Positions 9,078 to 21,464 are shown, counted from the first letter of the stretch. The stretch: 64,000 nucleotides of DNA from Sphingomonas folli (GCF_019429525.1 NZ_JAHXZL010000005.1:267491-331490), one strand, 5' to 3'. A program made the numbers and translations. The notes: a model not told the origin generated them from the letters alone.

Positions 9078-9806
9078 TCACCGCACCCGCCCCGACAGCA
9101 CCGGCCGGACCACCAGCGCGTTGAGGTCGATCGCGACGTGGAGCAGCACCGCCGCCGCCAGCGAGCCGCTGAGCAGATAGGCGAGCGTCAGCACCGCGCC
9201 CACCAGAGCGGTGGCGATCACCCCCGTCGCGCCCTGGTACGCGTGGGCGGCGCCGAACAGCGCGCACGCTACCGCCGCCGCGACGAGCGCGGGCGCGCCG
9301 CACAGCACCAACAGCAGCGGCAGCAGCAGCCGGAAGAACAGTTCCTCGGTCACCCCGGCGCTCACCGACAGCAACGCGCCCCAGGCGAGCTCGCCGCGCG
9401 TGGTCGGCAGCACCGACTCGACGTCGCCGAGCGTCACCGATCGGCCGCGCCAGCGCTCGACCAGCCCGGCGATCACCCCGCCCACCGCCAGACCGCCGAG
9501 CGTCGACCAGGCGAGCAGGTCGAGCGGCATCGTCCCGCCCACGAGCTCGATCGCGGCCACCCGGGCGGGCGCGAACTCGGGCGGCAGCTCCGCCAGCGTG
9601 TCGAGCCTTCCCAGCGCAGCCAGCGCCACCAGGCTCACCAGCGCGAAGTGAAGCGTCGGCCGCAGCGCGCGCAGCAGGAAACGACGCCGCCGCGCATCGC
9701 CGCCGGGGCGATAGAGCCAGCGATAGTGGCGGGCGCCACCGCGCAGGAACAGCGCCAGGCTGGCCAGCGCCACCGCCAGCCACAAGGCCGCCGCCACCTG
9801 CCCCAT
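9078..9806 (-). CDS. CPBP-family intramembrane metalloprotease
   Basis: Membrane protein of 242 residues of the Abi/CPBP (CAAX protease and bacteriocin-processing) family. It has several hydrophobic helices. The two catalytic motifs are E154-E-L-F-F-R159 and F184-G-A-A-H188, both intact, matching EExxxR and FxxxH of the family. A third conserved polar position, N or H in the last helix, appears as HVAIDLNALV. The gene starts four bases after the glpX stop, so it is co-transcribed with glpX. The biological substrate is unknown. Family members process prenylated proteins or peptides, or act in immunity to bacteriocins, and nothing nearby favours one role. Confidence 0.85.
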   Translation of the reverse strand: MGQVAAALWLAVALASLALFLRGGARHYRWLYRPGGDARRRRFLLRALRPTLHFALVSLVALAALGRLDTLAELPPEFAPARVAAIELVGGTMPLDLLAWSTLGGLAVGGVIAGLVERWRGRSVTLGDVESVLPTTRGELAWGALLSVSAGVTEELFFRLLLPLLLVLCGAPALVAAAVACALFGAAHAYQGATGVIATALVGAVLTLAYLLSGSLAAAVLLHVAIDLNALVVRPVLSGRVR

Positions 9807-9810
9807 CGGG

Positions 9811-10776
9811 TCAGCGCTCGAGGCGGTGCTCGCCCTTGACCCAGCGCACCGTGCCCGACGAGGCGCGCATCACCACGCTCTCGGTCGTCATCTTGTCGCG
9901 GCGGCGCTTCACGCCCTCCAGCAGCGAGCCGTCGGTGACGCCGGTGGCGGCGAAGATGCAGTCGCCCTTGGCGAGCTCCTTGAGGTCATATTGGCGGTCG
10001 AGATCCTCGATCCCCCATTTGCGCGCGCGCGCGCGCTCGTCGTCGTTGCGGAACAGCAGCCGGCCCTTGAACTGGCCGCCGACGCAGCGCAGCGCGGCGC
10101 AGGCGAGCACGCCCTCGGGGGCGCCGCCCGAGCCCATGTACACGTCGATCGTCGTGTCCGGGTCGCTGGTCGCGATCACCCCCGCGACGTCGCCGTCGCC
10201 GATCAGCACCACCCCGCAGCCGAGCGCGCGCAGCTCGGCGATCAGCGCCTCGTGCCGCGGCCGGTCGAGCACGCAGGCGACGATGTCCTGCGCGCGCACG
10301 CCCTTGGCGGCGGCGATCGCCTCGACGTTCTGCGTCGGCGTGCGATCGAGGTCGATCACGCCCGCGGGCAGGCCCGGGCCGACCGCGAGCTTGTCCATGT
10401 ACACGTCGGGCGCGTTGAGCAGCCCGCCCGCCTCGGCGATGGCGAGCACCGCCAGGCTGTTCGGCCCCGACTTGGCGCAGATCGTCGTGCCCTCGAGCGG
10501 GTCGAGCGCGATGTCGATCGCGGGACCCTGGCCGGTGCCCACCTTCTCGCCGATGTAGAGCATCGGCGCCTCGTCGCGCTCGCCCTCGCCGATCACCACG
10601 GTGCCGTCCATGTCGAGCTCGTTGAGCGCCGCGCGCATCGCCTCCACCGCGGCGGCGTCGGCGGCCTTCTCGTCGCCGCGGCCGGTCAGTTGGGAGGCGG
10701 CGATCGCCGCCGCCTCAGTGACCCGCACCATCTCGAGCACGAGGACACGGTCGAGTACCTTGCTGGCCTGGGGCAT
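9811..10776 (-). CDS. glpX: Class II fructose-1,6-bisphosphatase (GlpX)
   Basis: Hydrolyses fructose-1,6-bisphosphate to fructose-6-phosphate in gluconeogenesis. Length is 321 residues, normal for the class. Characteristic segments are GDEKAADAAAVEAMR, VVIGEGERDEAPMLYIGE (metal-binding Asp/Glu), the DPLEGTT phosphatase motif and YMGSGGAPEGVLA. A run of alternating CG around 10021-10036 encodes ERARARKWG and could be slippage-prone. Upstream lies an OprB-type sugar porin in the same direction. Downstream a CPBP protease follows at four bases. Confidence 0.96.
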   Translation of the reverse strand: MPQASKVLDRVLVLEMVRVTEAAAIAASQLTGRGDEKAADAAAVEAMRAALNELDMDGTVVIGEGERDEAPMLYIGEKVGTGQGPAIDIALDPLEGTTICAKSGPNSLAVLAIAEAGGLLNAPDVYMDKLAVGPGLPAGVIDLDRTPTQNVEAIAAAKGVRAQDIVACVLDRPRHEALIAELRALGCGVVLIGDGDVAGVIATSDPDTTIDVYMGSGGAPEGVLACAALRCVGGQFKGRLLFRNDDERARARKWGIEDLDRQYDLKELAKGDCIFAATGVTDGSLLEGVKRRRDKMTTESVVMRASSGTVRWVKGEHRLER

Positions 10777-10894
10777 GAGTCACCTTCGCTGCGACATGGT
10801 GCCACCGTCGATACGGCGCGGACATGACGCTGTCGAGGCGGAATGTTTTACATGTTCAACGCCGGTGTGCGAGGCCGGGCCGCTGCCGCGGGGA

Positions 10895-12364
10895 TCACAG
10901 CGTGATCGCCGCCTTCAATCCCACCACGCCGACATCGTCTACCCCGCGCATGCCGCCCGGCTGACAGACCCATTGCAGATTGGGGCGCAGCTCGAGCCAG
11001 TCGGCGGGGTGGAGGCTGTAATATACCTCGGCGGCATATTCGGCGTCGCGCGCGGGGGTGCCGGGGACCAAGCTGTCGGCGCGCGCGGCGCGGCCGTTGA
11101 CGTTGGTGCGCGCGAGTGCCAGCCCAAGCACGTCGCCGGGCAGCGCCGGCACCAGCCCCTTGTAGAAGAGGCCGAGCGCGACCTGATTGTCGGTGATGCT
11201 CGTCTTCCGGTCCGCCTGGGTGACATTGAGGAACATGCTGAGCCCGTTCAGCGCCTTGCCGTCCTTCGACGTGCCGGTGAGCTGCTGCTGCATCGACAGG
11301 TACACGCCGTAGCGACTCGACCGCCGCAGCGGCGCTGTACCGGTGAGCACGAGCGGGCGATGGTCGCGATCGAGCAGCACGTCGTCGCCGTCCGCGGTCG
11401 CGAGCCAACCGCCGACCTTGTACGAGCCGACCTTGCCCTCGTCGCCCCCGCGCGTGAGCCCGCCCTCCAGCGGGATCAGGACGCCCGTCGCACCGCTGAA
11501 ACGACCGACGAAGAAGCCGGTGTCGAGGTTGCGCGGGTTGATCTCATAGACCGCGCCCTGGACATAATGGCGGTCGTCAAGCGCGACGCGGACGCGCGCG
11601 CCCCATTGGCTCACCGGCCAATTGTACCAATAATCGCCGGCGAGATTGCCCGGCTGCGCGCCGCAGAAGCTCAGATTCATGAAGTGACACGAGAAAGCGG
11701 CGAAGTCCTCGCCCGGGTTGGTGCGGCCGAGCTTCACCTCGGTGCGCTCGCCCAGCTTCTGCTCCCACCACAATTGCGTCACACGCACGGTCTGGCCGCG
11801 GCCGTAGACTTCCTGCACCTGCTGCAGCGTGCCGAGCCCGGCGTCGGTCGTGAGATCATAGCCGCGCCGCCACGTCACCGTCGCCTGGAAGGCGCCGCCG
11901 GCCAGGCCGACCAGTCGCTCGAGATCGAGCAGCGCGCCGACGTCGAACTGCCCGGTCTCGCGGAACAGCCGCCGCTCGCCGCCCGCGACATTGTAGCCGC
12001 TCTCCGAGGCGTAACGGGCCGTGAGGCCGATGCCGCGGCGGCCGAGTCGGGTGCGGATCTCCTGCCAGTCACCGATCAGGCCGGGCGGCGGCGAACTCTG
12101 CGTGTCCCCGATCAGCGACGAGGGCGAGGTATCGCCCGCGCGGCGACGGACCGGCGCGCGCGGGCGGCGCTGCGTGTCGCCCGACTGGGTCGCGGTGGCC
12201 GGACCGGGCGTGGTGGCGTCGGGCGCGGGCGGTGTCCCCTGCGGCGCGGGCGCCTGCGCCGCGTCGGCCGGGGGCGACGCCCCCACGTCGACCTGCTGCG
12301 CACGCGCCGCGCCCGTCGCGAGCAGCGCCGCCGCGGCGAGCGCCGCGGCGATCATCTTCGTCAT
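10895..12364 (-). CDS. OprB-family carbohydrate-selective porin
   Basis: Outer-membrane beta-barrel porin of 489 residues for sugar uptake. It has a signal peptide (MTKMIAAALAAAALLATGAARAQ), then a proline- and Asp-rich linker of about 70 residues, and then the barrel. Diagnostic OprB segments are GDWQEIRTRLGRRGIGLTARYASE near the barrel start, WWEQKLGERTEVKLGRTNPGEDF, and the end HPADWLELRPNLQWVCQPGG. The protein ends in ...AAITL, a hydrophobic C-terminus suited to BAM recognition although not a terminal Phe. Two Cys in FSCHFMNLSFCG may form a loop disulfide. It precedes glpX, consistent with a role in carbon-source uptake. Confidence 0.87.
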   Translation of the reverse strand: MTKMIAAALAAAALLATGAARAQQVDVGASPPADAAQAPAPQGTPPAPDATTPGPATATQSGDTQRRPRAPVRRRAGDTSPSSLIGDTQSSPPPGLIGDWQEIRTRLGRRGIGLTARYASESGYNVAGGERRLFRETGQFDVGALLDLERLVGLAGGAFQATVTWRRGYDLTTDAGLGTLQQVQEVYGRGQTVRVTQLWWEQKLGERTEVKLGRTNPGEDFAAFSCHFMNLSFCGAQPGNLAGDYWYNWPVSQWGARVRVALDDRHYVQGAVYEINPRNLDTGFFVGRFSGATGVLIPLEGGLTRGGDEGKVGSYKVGGWLATADGDDVLLDRDHRPLVLTGTAPLRRSSRYGVYLSMQQQLTGTSKDGKALNGLSMFLNVTQADRKTSITDNQVALGLFYKGLVPALPGDVLGLALARTNVNGRAARADSLVPGTPARDAEYAAEVYYSLHPADWLELRPNLQWVCQPGGMRGVDDVGVVGLKAAITL

Positions 12365-12514
12365 CTTACCCCTCGGCGCACGGCCCGTCGTTACGCGATG
12401 CCAACGAACGTGACGGCGATTGGTTCGCGCGATCGTCGTGGGTCCGTTCGACGCGCGCGGCCGACGTGCCGGCCCGCGCGACCTCGGCGCCCGCGCCCGC
12501 GGGAGCCGGTCGCG

Positions 12515-15250
<2,736 letters not shown>

Positions 15251-15338
15251 GGGCTTGATCCTGTAACTGGGGCGCGCCGCGGCGCCGTCCTCGGCGCGCG
15301 CACGCTGATCTATGGGGGAGAGCGGGAGCGGCGCGGCG

Positions 15339-15605
15339 CTAGACGCGCCGGCGGCCCGCGAAGATCGGCTCGCGCGGCGTCAGCGCGAGCGCGGTGGCGC
15401 GCGGCGCGGCGGCGCTGGCGGGCAGCGCGGCGAGCGCCTGCGCCGGGCGTACCGCGACGCGGCGCGCGGCCGAGACGATCGCGGCGGCGCGCGCCTGCTG
15501 TGCCACCGCCTGCGCCGGCTGCGCCTGACGCGCGCTCGTCCCCACGCCGGTCAGCGCGGACAGCAGGGCCGAGAGGAGCAGCAACAGGTTCACGGGCTTG
15601 GACAT
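15339..15605 (-). CDS. Small secreted protein of unknown function
   Basis: 88 residues, start ATG at 15605, upstream of secA in the same direction with an 88-base gap. The N-terminus [22 protein letters not shown] is a clear signal peptide or single membrane segment. The remainder is Ala/Arg/Gln-rich ([19 protein letters not shown]) and ends [14 protein letters not shown] do not recognise a family. The composition is close to random GC-rich sequence after the leader, so the call rests on the good hydrophobic leader and position. A slightly longer form beginning at 15656 is possible but has no leader at its start. Confidence 0.5.
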   Translation of the reverse strand: MSKPVNLLLLLSALLSALTGVGTSARQAQPAQAVAQQARAAAIVSAARRVAVRPAQALAALPASAAAPRATALALTPREPIFAGRRRV

Positions 15606-15660
15606 AAGACGAGACGAAGCGCGCGTCCACCGGCGCCTCGTCGAGTAAACCATCAATTTG

Positions 15661-16089
15661 TCAGCGTCTGGGCGTCCCGTCGCGTGGTCGAGCGGTACCG
15701 ATGACGCGCTTCATATAGGCGTCGATGTCCCGGAAGTCGCGGATAGTCCAGACGTGCGGCGGCACCCGGACGCCGTTCTCGCGCAATGTTCGGGGGATCA
15801 GGTCTCCGTTCGGCTGCAGGATGATGGAGGAGACGATGACGCCGGGGTAAGCGGCCAGGCGCCTCCTGAATGCCTCGGTCGTCAGGTCGGGTGTGGGCGG
15901 ATGTTTCTTGCGCGACAGCGGGCCGTCGCCACGCGCGTCGGCGCCGTGGCACATGGCGCATCGCTCCGCATAGAGCCGCTGTCCGTTCTCGAGCGGCGCT
16001 CCGCGGAGAGCGGTCGCCGCCATGACGGCCGCGTATAGCGCGACAACACGTCGCGCCCCGCGCGCCCCGGCGCTCCCGCCGGTCGACAT
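15661..16089 (-). CDS. Small c-type cytochrome
   Basis: Exported mono-haem cytochrome of 142 residues. The start ATG at 16089 has a GGGGA ribosome site eight bases upstream, and an earlier in-frame start at 16116 is less likely. Leader VVALYAAVMAATALRGAP (about residues 15-32). Haem motif C44-A-M-C47-H48 within YAERCAMCHGADARGDGPLS, the usual class I arrangement. The C-terminal helix is IRDFRDIDAYMKRVI. The distal ligand is not obvious. It is divergent from argJ across 70 bases and has no oxidoreductase partner in the window, so its electron donor and acceptor are unknown. Confidence 0.82.
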   Translation of the reverse strand: MSTGGSAGARGARRVVALYAAVMAATALRGAPLENGQRLYAERCAMCHGADARGDGPLSRKKHPPTPDLTTEAFRRRLAAYPGVIVSSIILQPNGDLIPRTLRENGVRVPPHVWTIRDFRDIDAYMKRVIGTARPRDGTPRR

Positions 16090-16159
16090 GCTGCATTCCC
16101 CACGATGCTGCACCACGGCGCCCCTTTGCCTGCCTCCACGCCGCGCCTAAGAGGGCGCC

Positions 16160-17386
16160 ATGTCGACGTCCATGTCCCCGCTCGCCACTCCCTTCCCCGA
16201 TATGGCGAGCGTCGCCGGCGTGACGCTGCGGGTCGCGCGCGCGCACTACAAGGCGTGGGACCGCACCGACCTCACGCTCGCGGAACTCGCCCCCGGCACC
16301 ACCGTCGCCGGCGTGCTGACCCGGTCCAAATGCCCCTCGCCCGAGGTGGAATGGTGCCGCGCCGCGCTGGTGCTGGGCCAGGCCCGCGCTCTGGTCGTCA
16401 ACGCGGGCAACTCGAACGCCTTCACCGGGCATCGCGGGCGCGCCGCGGTCGAGGCGATCGCGGCGCAGGCGGCGACGCAGCTCGGCTGCCAGCCGTCCGA
16501 TATCTTCGTCGCCTCCACCGGCGTGATCGGCGTGCCGCTGCCGATCGACCGGGCGCAGGCCGGCGTCGCCGCCGCCTTCGCCGCGCCCGAGGCGAACTGG
16601 CGCGACGCCGCCGAGACGATCGGCACCACCGACACTTATCCCAAGGGTGCGAGCGCGACCGCGGTGGTCGACGGGCGCACCGTGACGATCGCGGCGATCA
16701 TCAAGGGATCGGGGATGATCGCGCCCGACATGGCGACGATGCTCGGCTTCCTCTTCACCGACGCCGCGGTGGAGGCGCCGTTCCTCCAGGCCGCGCTCGC
16801 CGCGGCGAACGCGCGCACCTTCTCGTGCATCACGGTCGACGGCGACACCTCGACCAGCGACACCGTGCTCGCCTTCGCGACCGGGGCGGCGGGCAACGCG
16901 CCGCTGGCCGACGACGACAGCCCCGGCGCCGACGCCTTCCGCGCCGCGCTCGCCGACGTCTGCCGCCAGCTCGCGCTGCTGGTCGTGCGCGACGGCGAGG
17001 GCGCGACCAAGCTGATCGAGGTGACGGTCGAGGGCGCCGAGAGCGACGCCTCGGCGCACCGCGTCGCGCTGTCGATCGCCAACTCGCCGCTGGTGAAGAC
17101 CGCGATCGCGGGCGAGGACGCCAACTGGGGCCGCGTCGTGATGGCGGTGGGCAAGGCGGGCGAGCCGGCCGAGCGCGACCGGCTGTCGATCCGCTTCGGC
17201 GCCACCCAGGTGGCGCGCGACGGACTCGCGGTGGAAGGCTATGACGAGGCGCCGGTCGCGGCGCACCTGAGGGGGCAGGAGGTCGAGATCGGCGTGGACC
17301 TCGGGCTCGGCGAGGGACGCGCCACGGTGTGGACCTGCGACCTCACGCACGGCTACATCTCGATCAACGCCGATTATCGCAGCTGA
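16160..17386 (+). CDS. argJ: Bifunctional glutamate N-acetyltransferase / amino-acid acetyltransferase
   Basis: Transfers acetyl from N-acetylornithine to glutamate (and makes N-acetylglutamate from acetyl-CoA) in arginine biosynthesis. Length is 408 residues. The self-cleavage site is present: A192-T193-M-L in IAPDMATMLGF, where Thr193 becomes the N-terminal nucleophile of the beta chain. VNAGNSNAFTG forms the oxyanion region, and ITVDGDTSTSDT and ANSPLVKTA are family signatures. The start ATG at 16160 is preceded by AGAGGG. The gene ends convergent to the GH2 gene of the glycan locus, with hairpins between them. Confidence 0.96.
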   Translation: MSTSMSPLATPFPDMASVAGVTLRVARAHYKAWDRTDLTLAELAPGTTVAGVLTRSKCPSPEVEWCRAALVLGQARALVVNAGNSNAFTGHRGRAAVEAIAAQAATQLGCQPSDIFVASTGVIGVPLPIDRAQAGVAAAFAAPEANWRDAAETIGTTDTYPKGASATAVVDGRTVTIAAIIKGSGMIAPDMATMLGFLFTDAAVEAPFLQAALAAANARTFSCITVDGDTSTSDTVLAFATGAAGNAPLADDDSPGADAFRAALADVCRQLALLVVRDGEGATKLIEVTVEGAESDASAHRVALSIANSPLVKTAIAGEDANWGRVVMAVGKAGEPAERDRLSIRFGATQVARDGLAVEGYDEAPVAAHLRGQEVEIGVDLGLGEGRATVWTCDLTHGYISINADYRS

Positions 17387-17538
17387 GGCGGCGCGGCGGC
17401 CGCGCCGGGACGGGATCGTAGCGACCGACAGGGGGCGCGGTGGATGCTCCCCTGCAAGGGGGGGTGGCGCGCGCAGCACGTCCGAGGGGTGTCGCGGGAT
17501 GTGAGTCCGCCGACGCTCGCCGGCCGGGTCACCCCTCC

Positions 17539-17577
17539 GTCAGGCCTGCGGCCTGACACCTCCCCTGCAAGGGGAGG
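17539..17577. terminator. Tandem hairpins between convergent argJ and GH2 genes
   Basis: Two adjacent perfect stems: GTCAGGCC-TGC-GGCCTGAC (17539-17557) and CCTCCCC-TGCAA-GGGGAGG (17559-17577). A related CTCCCC-TGCAA-GGGGGG unit lies at 17447-17463, so the gap also carries a duplicated repeat. Being between convergent genes they probably act as a bidirectional terminator. No T-tract is present. Confidence 0.6.
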
Positions 17578-17596
17578 ATGAGCTCATGTCGACGAT

Positions 17597-20482
17597 TCAG
17601 TCCGCGCCCAGCGTCACCGGACCCGCGATCCCCGCCGGCGCCTCGCCCTCGACCAGCAGCAGCACGACCCGCTCGCCCGCCCCCGCCGGCACGCGCGCCT
17701 GGAGCGGCCCCGGCGCCGTGTCGCGCTTGCTCGCGACCGGGCGGCCGTCGACGAGCAGCTCGGCGCGACCCGAGACCTTCTCGAAGCGGATGATCCCGCC
17801 CTCGGCGCCGACCCGCCGCCACGGCCGCACCACCGCGCGCCACGCGCGCCAGTCCGCGCCCGACTCGCCGGGCACCAGCGCGCCGGGACGGACGAACGCC
17901 CAGCTGTTGTTGTCGCCGTCCGGCGGCGCGGCGTCCGCGGCGGGGCGCTCGCGCGACGCGGGCGAGCGGCGCCACTCGGCGAGCGGCTGCGCGCGGCGCT
18001 GCTCGGGCCAGTTGGCCGGCGGCACCACCGCGTGCCGGTCGATCGTCGCGCGCGCGCCCCGGAGCCCCGGCGCGGTCGCGCTGAGGATCACCGCGCCGCC
18101 GCCCACGCTAGCCCGCACGATCACCTGCGCGAGTCCGTTGAACAGGCTGCGCGAGACGCCCTGCTCAGGCTCGTGGCTGTTGGGATCGCCGTTGCCCAGC
18201 CCGATGATCGCGGCGCCGTCGACCGCGAAGCGCACGGGGAGGTCGGCGGTCGGCACGTGCCGGCCGCGCGAGTCGGTCGCGTCGACCGTCACCGGCAGCG
18301 AGTCCTCGCCGTCGCCGAGCATCACGCGCCGCGCCGGGGTGAGCCGCAGCGCCACCGGCGCCCCCGCGGTCTCGTGCGCGGCGCGCGCCACCGCGCGGCC
18401 GCCGCGGCGCGCGACGGCCTCGATCCGGCCGGGCGCGTACGGCACGTGCCACTCGTTGCCCATGATCCGGTCGACCTGCTGCGTGCCCAGCGCGCGACCG
18501 TTCAGCGACAGCGTCACCTCCTCGGCGTTGCTCATCACCAGCACGCGGACGGGCTGGCGCTCGCGCCCCGGCCAGGTCCAGTGCGGCGCGATCGACACGA
18601 CCGCCGCGTCGTCAACCCAGTGCGCGCGGTGCACATCATAGGCGGTCTTGGGGAAGCCGCAGAGGTCCATGATGCCGAAGAAGCTCGAGATCGTCGGCCA
18701 GGCATAAGGCGTCGGCTCGCCGTGATAGTCGAAGCCGGTCCAGGTGAAGCCGCCCGCGACGAAGCGCCGCTCGGCGATCGCGCGCCACGTCGCGCGGTGC
18801 GTCCCGCCCCAGCTCGCCGCCTCGTCGTCGTAGGAGGAGATGACGTGGCGCGCCGGGTCGCTGGCATAAGCGCCGCGCGTCTCGAACGCGCTGGTGTCCT
18901 CCGAGCTGGTCATCGCGCGCGTCGGGAAGAGCCGGTGGAACCGGTCATAATCGCCCTGGTAATAGTTGAAGCCGGTGACGTCGACGACGCTCGACACGCT
19001 GTCGGGCTCGAAGAAGGCGCCGTTCATCGCCGCGGTGACCGGGCGGCTGTCGTCGAGCAGGCGCACCGCGTGCGCCATCCGCCGCACCATCTCGACGCCC
19101 GCGGGCGTGCCCTGCATCGGCTCCTCGTTGAACACCGACCAGAGGATCACGCACGGGTGATTGCGGTCGCGCCGCACCAGCCAGCGCAGCTGCGCCATAT
19201 AGTCGGGCGCGGGGTTGAACTGGCGGTTCTCGTCCATGACAAGGAAGCCCAGCTCGTCGCACAGGTCGAGGAACTCGGCCGCGGGTGCGTTGTGCGAGCA
19301 GCGGATCGCGTTGCAGCCGATCGCCTTCAGCCGCTCGAGCCGCCAGCGGTGCAGCGAGTCGGGCATGGCGACGCCGACCCCGGCATGGTCCTGGTGGAGA
19401 CAGACGCCCTTCAGCTTCACCGGCCGGTCGTTGAGGAAGAATCCCTCCTGAGCGTCGAAGCGAGCGGTGCGGAAGCCGATGCGGGTACGGCGCTCGTCGA
19501 CGATCCCCTCGCCCGTCACGCGCGTGACGACGGTGTAGAGCGTCGGGCGCTCGGCCGCCCATAGCCGCGGCGTCCCCGCGACGAGCGTCAGCCGCGCCTC
19601 GGCCTCGTCGAGCGCGGTGACGGTCGCGTCGGTCTCGGCCCGCGCGACCTCGCGCCCGTCGGGATCGAGCAGCCGCGCCGCGATTCGCACCGCGCGCTCG
19701 TCGCGCGCGACGCTGGTGAGCGTCACCGCCACCGGGACCCGCCAGGCGCCGTCGTCGCCGCGGCGCGGGTCGCAGTGGACGCCGTCGCTCGCGATCGACA
19801 CCGCCGGTCGGCGCACGAGCCAGGCATGGCGGTAGAGCCCCGCGCCCTCGTACCACCAGCCTTCCATCGCCTCGGCGTCCACGCGGATCGCCACCGTGTT
19901 GAGCTCGTCGCCGAAGCGCGCGAACGGCGTCAGGTCGACGTAGACGCTGGTGTAGCCGGACCAATGATGCGCCACGACGCTGCCGTTGACCCAGATCGTC
20001 GCGTTGGTGGCGATGCCATCGAAGTGCAGCTCGATCCGCTGCCCGCGGTCGCGCGCGTCGAGCGCGAGATGGCGGCGGTACCAGCCGATGCCGCGCGGGC
20101 GATAGCCTTGCGCGACGTTGGCGCTTTCCACGAACGGCTGTGCCGACGCCCAGTCGTGCGGCAAGCGGACCCGCTGCCAGTCGGAATCGTCATAGTCGAT
20201 CGCCGCCGCGCCTTGTGCATTGCCGGCCTTGACGCTGAGATAGGTCGCGTTGTGCGTGTCGAGCCGCGGCAGCGCGATATCGCCCTCGTGGAACAGCCAG
20301 CCGCGCTCGAGCCGCACCCGCGTGGGATCGCCGACGAACGCGCGCGGCGGCAGCGCGTGGCTGGGCGCAGGCATCGGCAGCCCGTCGCCGGCGGTGCGCC
20401 GCGCGATCGGCGCGGCGGCGAGCGGCGCGCCCGCGACGGTGGCGAGCGCGGCGGTGCCGCGCAGCAGGTCACGACGATGCAT
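17597..20482 (-). CDS. GH2 beta-galactosidase, exported
   Basis: Exo-glycosidase predicted to remove terminal beta-galactose. The start ATG at 20482 (MHRRDLLRGTAALATVAGAP) gives 961 residues and a twin-arginine type leader. Order: sugar-binding jelly roll (about 60-230), Ig-like domain, TIM barrel with acid/base E453 in LWSVFNEEP and nucleophile E528 in MTSSEDTSAFETRG, then WTGFDYHGEPTPYAW typical of this GH2 subgroup. DUF4982-like and further C-terminal beta domains follow. Its ATG overlaps the GntR stop by one base (TGATG), so regulator and enzyme are coupled. Beta-galactosidase is the best family guess. Beta-glucuronidase or another GH2 specificity is less likely given the GEPTP motif. Confidence 0.88.
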   Translation of the reverse strand: MHRRDLLRGTAALATVAGAPLAAAPIARRTAGDGLPMPAPSHALPPRAFVGDPTRVRLERGWLFHEGDIALPRLDTHNATYLSVKAGNAQGAAAIDYDDSDWQRVRLPHDWASAQPFVESANVAQGYRPRGIGWYRRHLALDARDRGQRIELHFDGIATNATIWVNGSVVAHHWSGYTSVYVDLTPFARFGDELNTVAIRVDAEAMEGWWYEGAGLYRHAWLVRRPAVSIASDGVHCDPRRGDDGAWRVPVAVTLTSVARDERAVRIAARLLDPDGREVARAETDATVTALDEAEARLTLVAGTPRLWAAERPTLYTVVTRVTGEGIVDERRTRIGFRTARFDAQEGFFLNDRPVKLKGVCLHQDHAGVGVAMPDSLHRWRLERLKAIGCNAIRCSHNAPAAEFLDLCDELGFLVMDENRQFNPAPDYMAQLRWLVRRDRNHPCVILWSVFNEEPMQGTPAGVEMVRRMAHAVRLLDDSRPVTAAMNGAFFEPDSVSSVVDVTGFNYYQGDYDRFHRLFPTRAMTSSEDTSAFETRGAYASDPARHVISSYDDEAASWGGTHRATWRAIAERRFVAGGFTWTGFDYHGEPTPYAWPTISSFFGIMDLCGFPKTAYDVHRAHWVDDAAVVSIAPHWTWPGRERQPVRVLVMSNAEEVTLSLNGRALGTQQVDRIMGNEWHVPYAPGRIEAVARRGGRAVARAAHETAGAPVALRLTPARRVMLGDGEDSLPVTVDATDSRGRHVPTADLPVRFAVDGAAIIGLGNGDPNSHEPEQGVSRSLFNGLAQVIVRASVGGGAVILSATAPGLRGARATIDRHAVVPPANWPEQRRAQPLAEWRRSPASRERPAADAAPPDGDNNSWAFVRPGALVPGESGADWRAWRAVVRPWRRVGAEGGIIRFEKVSGRAELLVDGRPVASKRDTAPGPLQARVPAGAGERVVLLLVEGEAPAGIAGPVTLGAD

Positions 20483-21219
20483 CAGAGATCGGACAGCTCG
20501 GCCACGAAGTCGTACGCGTCGCCGCGATAGTAAGAGCGGGTGAACTCCACCGCGCGCCCATCGCGCAAGAAGCCGCGGCGCTCGATCAGCAGCCCGGCAT
20601 GGCCCGACTCGACGCCGAGCATCCGCGCGTGCTCGCCCCCGAACGGCACCGCGCGCAGCCGCTGCAGCGCGCGCGCGGGCCGGCTGCCCGCCGCCTGGAG
20701 CGCGGTGTAGAGCGAGTCCCCGACCGCCTCGGCGGAGGGCAGGCAGTAGCCCGCGATGGTCGACAGCTCGAGCGCCATCGGCTCGTCGTCGGCGCTGCGT
20801 AGCCGGTGGAAGCGATAGACCGCCGCGCCGGGCGAGAGACCCAGCGCCATCGACTCCTCGGGGCTTACCGTCCCCGCCGCGCGCAGGATCCACTGGCTCG
20901 ACGCCACCTTGCCGCGCGCCGCCATGTCCTCGGTGAAGGAGGAGAGTTTCGAGAAGCTCTTCTCGACCCGTCCCGCGACGAACGTGCCCGCCCCGCGCCG
21001 CCGCGTCAGCAGCCCCTCCTCGACCAGCCCGCCGATCGCCTTGCGGACGGTGATGCGCGACACGTCATATTCCAGCGCCAGGTCGCGCTCGGCGGGGATG
21101 GCGTCGCCCTGCTGGAGCTTGCCGCCCCCGATCCCGTCGCGGATCACCTGCTGCAGCTGGAGGTAGAGTGGCGCCGCATTGCCCCGCCGGAACTTTCCGA
21201 TCTCCTCGGCGAACCCCAT
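20482..21219 (-). CDS. GntR/HutC-family transcriptional regulator
   Basis: 245 residues. It has an N-terminal winged helix (PLYLQLQQVIRDGI, then IPAERDLALEYDVSRITVRKAIGGL, about residues 17-70) and a C-terminal UTRA ligand-binding domain (FTEDMAARGK through RGFLRDGRAVEFTRSYYRGDAYDF). HutC-type members such as NagR/DasR commonly sense phosphorylated amino sugars, which fits the adjacent hexosaminidase and mannosidase genes. It is first in a leftward transcript with the beta-galactosidase and divergent from the TonB receptor. Probable autoregulation and control of the rightward operon through the sites at 21417-21464 and 24572-24589. Confidence 0.9.
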   Translation of the reverse strand: MGFAEEIGKFRRGNAAPLYLQLQQVIRDGIGGGKLQQGDAIPAERDLALEYDVSRITVRKAIGGLVEEGLLTRRRGAGTFVAGRVEKSFSKLSSFTEDMAARGKVASSQWILRAAGTVSPEESMALGLSPGAAVYRFHRLRSADDEPMALELSTIAGYCLPSAEAVGDSLYTALQAAGSRPARALQRLRAVPFGGEHARMLGVESGHAGLLIERRGFLRDGRAVEFTRSYYRGDAYDFVAELSDL

Positions 21220-21416
21220 TCTCTTCTCCCCTGCCGGCCGTCATCGCCGGATAACAGCAGCGTACCTGAAGCGACCAGGTGTCACAATCGCCCAGCGGCG
21301 GACGATAGGACCACTCGGTGCCACCCGCCGCCCGCGCTTCGGCGACGCAATCGTTCCCATCGCTGCTGAACGAGGAAAGCACGCCTCGCCAGCGACTTAG
21401 TGGTGAATACACATCG

Positions 21417-21464
21417 CGTAACCAAAATGAAATTTCTTGTCGCATGATTGGTATACTTTGGTTA
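21417..21464. promoter_or_regulatory. Candidate GntR operator cluster upstream of the TonB receptor
   Basis: The 362-base divergent gap 21220-21581 is GC-rich except for a distinct AT-rich stretch here and has no gene I can support. It contains CGTAACCAAAA (21417-21427), TTGGTAT (21448-21454) and TTGGTTA (21458-21464). The same words recur upstream of the GH20 gene (ATACCAA and CGTAACCAA at 24572-24589). The 9-mer CGTAACCAA is identical in both. The sharing between two promoters of one pathway is the evidence. Which protein binds is inferred. Confidence 0.5.
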